DNA of 6,812 nucleotides from an uncultured beta proteobacterium (lineage in GTDB: Bacteria; Pseudomonadota; Gammaproteobacteria; Burkholderiales; Burkholderiaceae), in contig CAIMXN010000279.1 in assembly GCA_903845455.1 (NCBI GenBank), positions 1-6,812 of the forward strand, given 5' to 3'. The notes under the pieces are model-generated. The model did not search any database and was not told the DNA's origin. It worked only from the letters and a program-made list of their open reading frames with translations. A program made the position numbers and the translations under genes. How positions within the stretch are numbered: the first letter of the stretch is position 1; each line of letters opens with the position of its first letter. Shown piece after piece: positions 6,256-6,812 of this stretch.

Positions 6256-6272
6256 GGCGTTATCTATAGATT

Positions 6273-6277
6273 AAAGG
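6273..6277 (+). promoter_or_regulatory. Ribosome binding site of the DUF2147 gene
   Basis: AAAGG ends 8 bases before the ATG at 6286, a normal spacing. It supports 6286 as the start, which is also the codon that gives a complete signal peptide. Confidence 0.55.
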
Positions 6278-6285
6278 CTAAAAAG

Positions 6286-6738
6286 ATGAAAAAATGCTTC
6301 ATACTGCTCTGCAACAGCTTGCTCCTTGCCACAATGCTCGGCCCCCATATTTCATTCGCCCAGGATTCGAGCTCAATTACTGGCCTTTGGAAGACTTTTG
6401 ATGATGACACTAACGAGCCAGCTGCCCTGATTGAAATCACCGTCAAGGATGGGATTTATAGCGGGGTAATCAAAAAATTGCTTGATCCTAGCGCCTTACC
6501 AACTTGTGAAAAATGCACCGACTCCCGGAAAGGTAAGCCAGTTGTCGGTATGGAAATTCTGACAGGGCTTAAAAAGTTAGGTGAATCTTATGGCGACGGC
6601 CGAATTCTAGACCCTGATGACGGAGAAATTTACCGCACAGAGATGAAGCTCAAGGACCAGGGAGGCAAGCTTGAAGTGCGCGCCTATATCGGTATTCCTT
6701 TGCTAGGCAGAACCCAGACCTGGCTAAGGGAAAAGTAA
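6286..6738 (+). CDS. Exported DUF2147 family protein
   Basis: Small secreted protein of unknown biochemical function, 150 residues. The N-terminus is a classical Sec signal peptide: MKK, a hydrophobic core to about residue 18, and a probable signal peptidase I site after A25 (SFA before QD), leaving a mature periplasmic protein of about 125 residues. The mature part shows the layout I associate with DUF2147: ITGLWKT near its start (31-37), an IEITVKDGIYSGVI strand pair (49-62), a C74-x-x-C77 pair followed by GKPVVGMEIL (83-92), the GDGRILDPDDGEIYR segment (103-117), and GRTQTWLR at the end (141-148). The two mature cysteines could form a disulfide in the periplasm. It is divergent from pyrG and 10 bases upstream of another gene with a hydrophobic N-terminus, so the two are probably co-transcribed. 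The family assignment is from memory of the pattern. Confidence 0.85.
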   Translation: MKKCFILLCNSLLLATMLGPHISFAQDSSSITGLWKTFDDDTNEPAALIEITVKDGIYSGVIKKLLDPSALPTCEKCTDSRKGKPVVGMEILTGLKKLGESYGDGRILDPDDGEIYRTEMKLKDQGGKLEVRAYIGIPLLGRTQTWLREK

Positions 6739-6740
6739 GG
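6737..6740 (+). promoter_or_regulatory. Ribosome binding site overlapping the DUF2147 stop codon
   Basis: AAGG shares its first two bases with the TAA stop of the DUF2147 gene and ends 8 bases before the ATG at 6749. The overlap favours translational coupling of the two genes. Confidence 0.45.
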
Positions 6741-6748
6741 TTAAAGAC

Positions 6749-6812
6749 ATGCGCTTGATATTTGCCATTCTGGTCAGCATCCTTTCCCTCTTTTATTTCC
6801 TGCCGTTTGCGA
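6749..6812 (+). CDS. Start of an unidentified gene with a hydrophobic N-terminus (cut by window end)
   Basis: Only 21 codons are present: an ATG, one Arg, then an almost uninterrupted hydrophobic stretch (LIFAILVSILSLFYFLPFA). This is an N-terminal signal peptide or first membrane segment. The frame is open to the window edge, with a plausible ribosome binding site and a 10-base gap after the DUF2147 gene, so it is likely the second gene of that operon. Too little is visible to name a family. Confidence 0.6.
   Translation, partial: MRLIFAILVSILSLFYFLPFA

Noticed and set aside
6295..6315. Possible lipoprotein signal at C9 of the DUF2147 protein (ILLC)
   Set aside because: The residue before the Cys is Leu rather than Gly, Ala or Ser, and C9 is too close to the N-terminus; an ordinary signal peptidase I site at SFA fits better.
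6264..6446. 60-residue minus-strand frame overlapping the DUF2147 gene
   Set aside because: It is antisense to the signal peptide and first strands of a convincing exported protein, with no independent support.
1..6812. Hidden mobile element, CRISPR array, toxin-antitoxin pair or other new system
   Set aside because: Every stretch is covered by intact conserved genes or short spacers. No tandem repeats, terminal inverted repeats, target duplications or atypical genes are visible.

Overview
The window is an ordinary chromosomal housekeeping segment of a Gram-negative bacterium, most likely a betaproteobacterium of the Burkholderiales. The base composition is moderate, the genes are compact, and the protein sequences and the order pyrG-kdsA-eno-ftsB fit a small-genome freshwater lineage such as Polynucleobacter. 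That assignment comes from remembered family resemblance, not a search. A KDO-8-phosphate synthase gene implies an outer membrane with lipopolysaccharide.

Layout: positions 1-952 hold the N-terminal two thirds of glutamyl-tRNA synthetase (gltX, minus strand; the 3' part lies outside). A 67-base divergent spacer separates it from hslO (Hsp33 redox chaperone, plus strand, 1020-1985). hslO converges, with only 2 bases between stop codons, on a four-gene minus-strand cluster transcribed from right to left: pyrG (CTP synthase), kdsA (KDO-8-P synthase), eno (enolase) and ftsB (division protein). Gaps inside this cluster are 10, 32 and 30 bases. A recognisable sigma70-type promoter with an exact TATAAT lies just upstream of pyrG. 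Across a 107-base divergent spacer, the plus strand carries a small exported DUF2147 protein (6286-6738), followed after 10 bases by the start of another gene with a hydrophobic N-terminus, cut by the window edge.

How the genes fit together: CTP from PyrG is needed to activate KDO as CMP-KDO. KdsA makes the KDO-8-P precursor from phosphoenolpyruvate and arabinose 5-phosphate, and enolase makes the phosphoenolpyruvate. The first three genes of the cluster therefore feed lipopolysaccharide core synthesis as well as central metabolism, and ftsB links the transcript to septum formation. hslO and gltX are independent housekeeping genes.

I see no mobile element, CRISPR array, tRNA, rRNA, defence island or novel multi-gene system. 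All complete genes look intact. There is no gene-free stretch longer than about 110 bases. The points worth a second look are regulatory: a possible leaderless gltX transcript, a pyrimidine-only initiation window at the CTP synthase promoter, forced overlap of the hslO and ftsB transcript ends, and two hairpins inside coding sequence.
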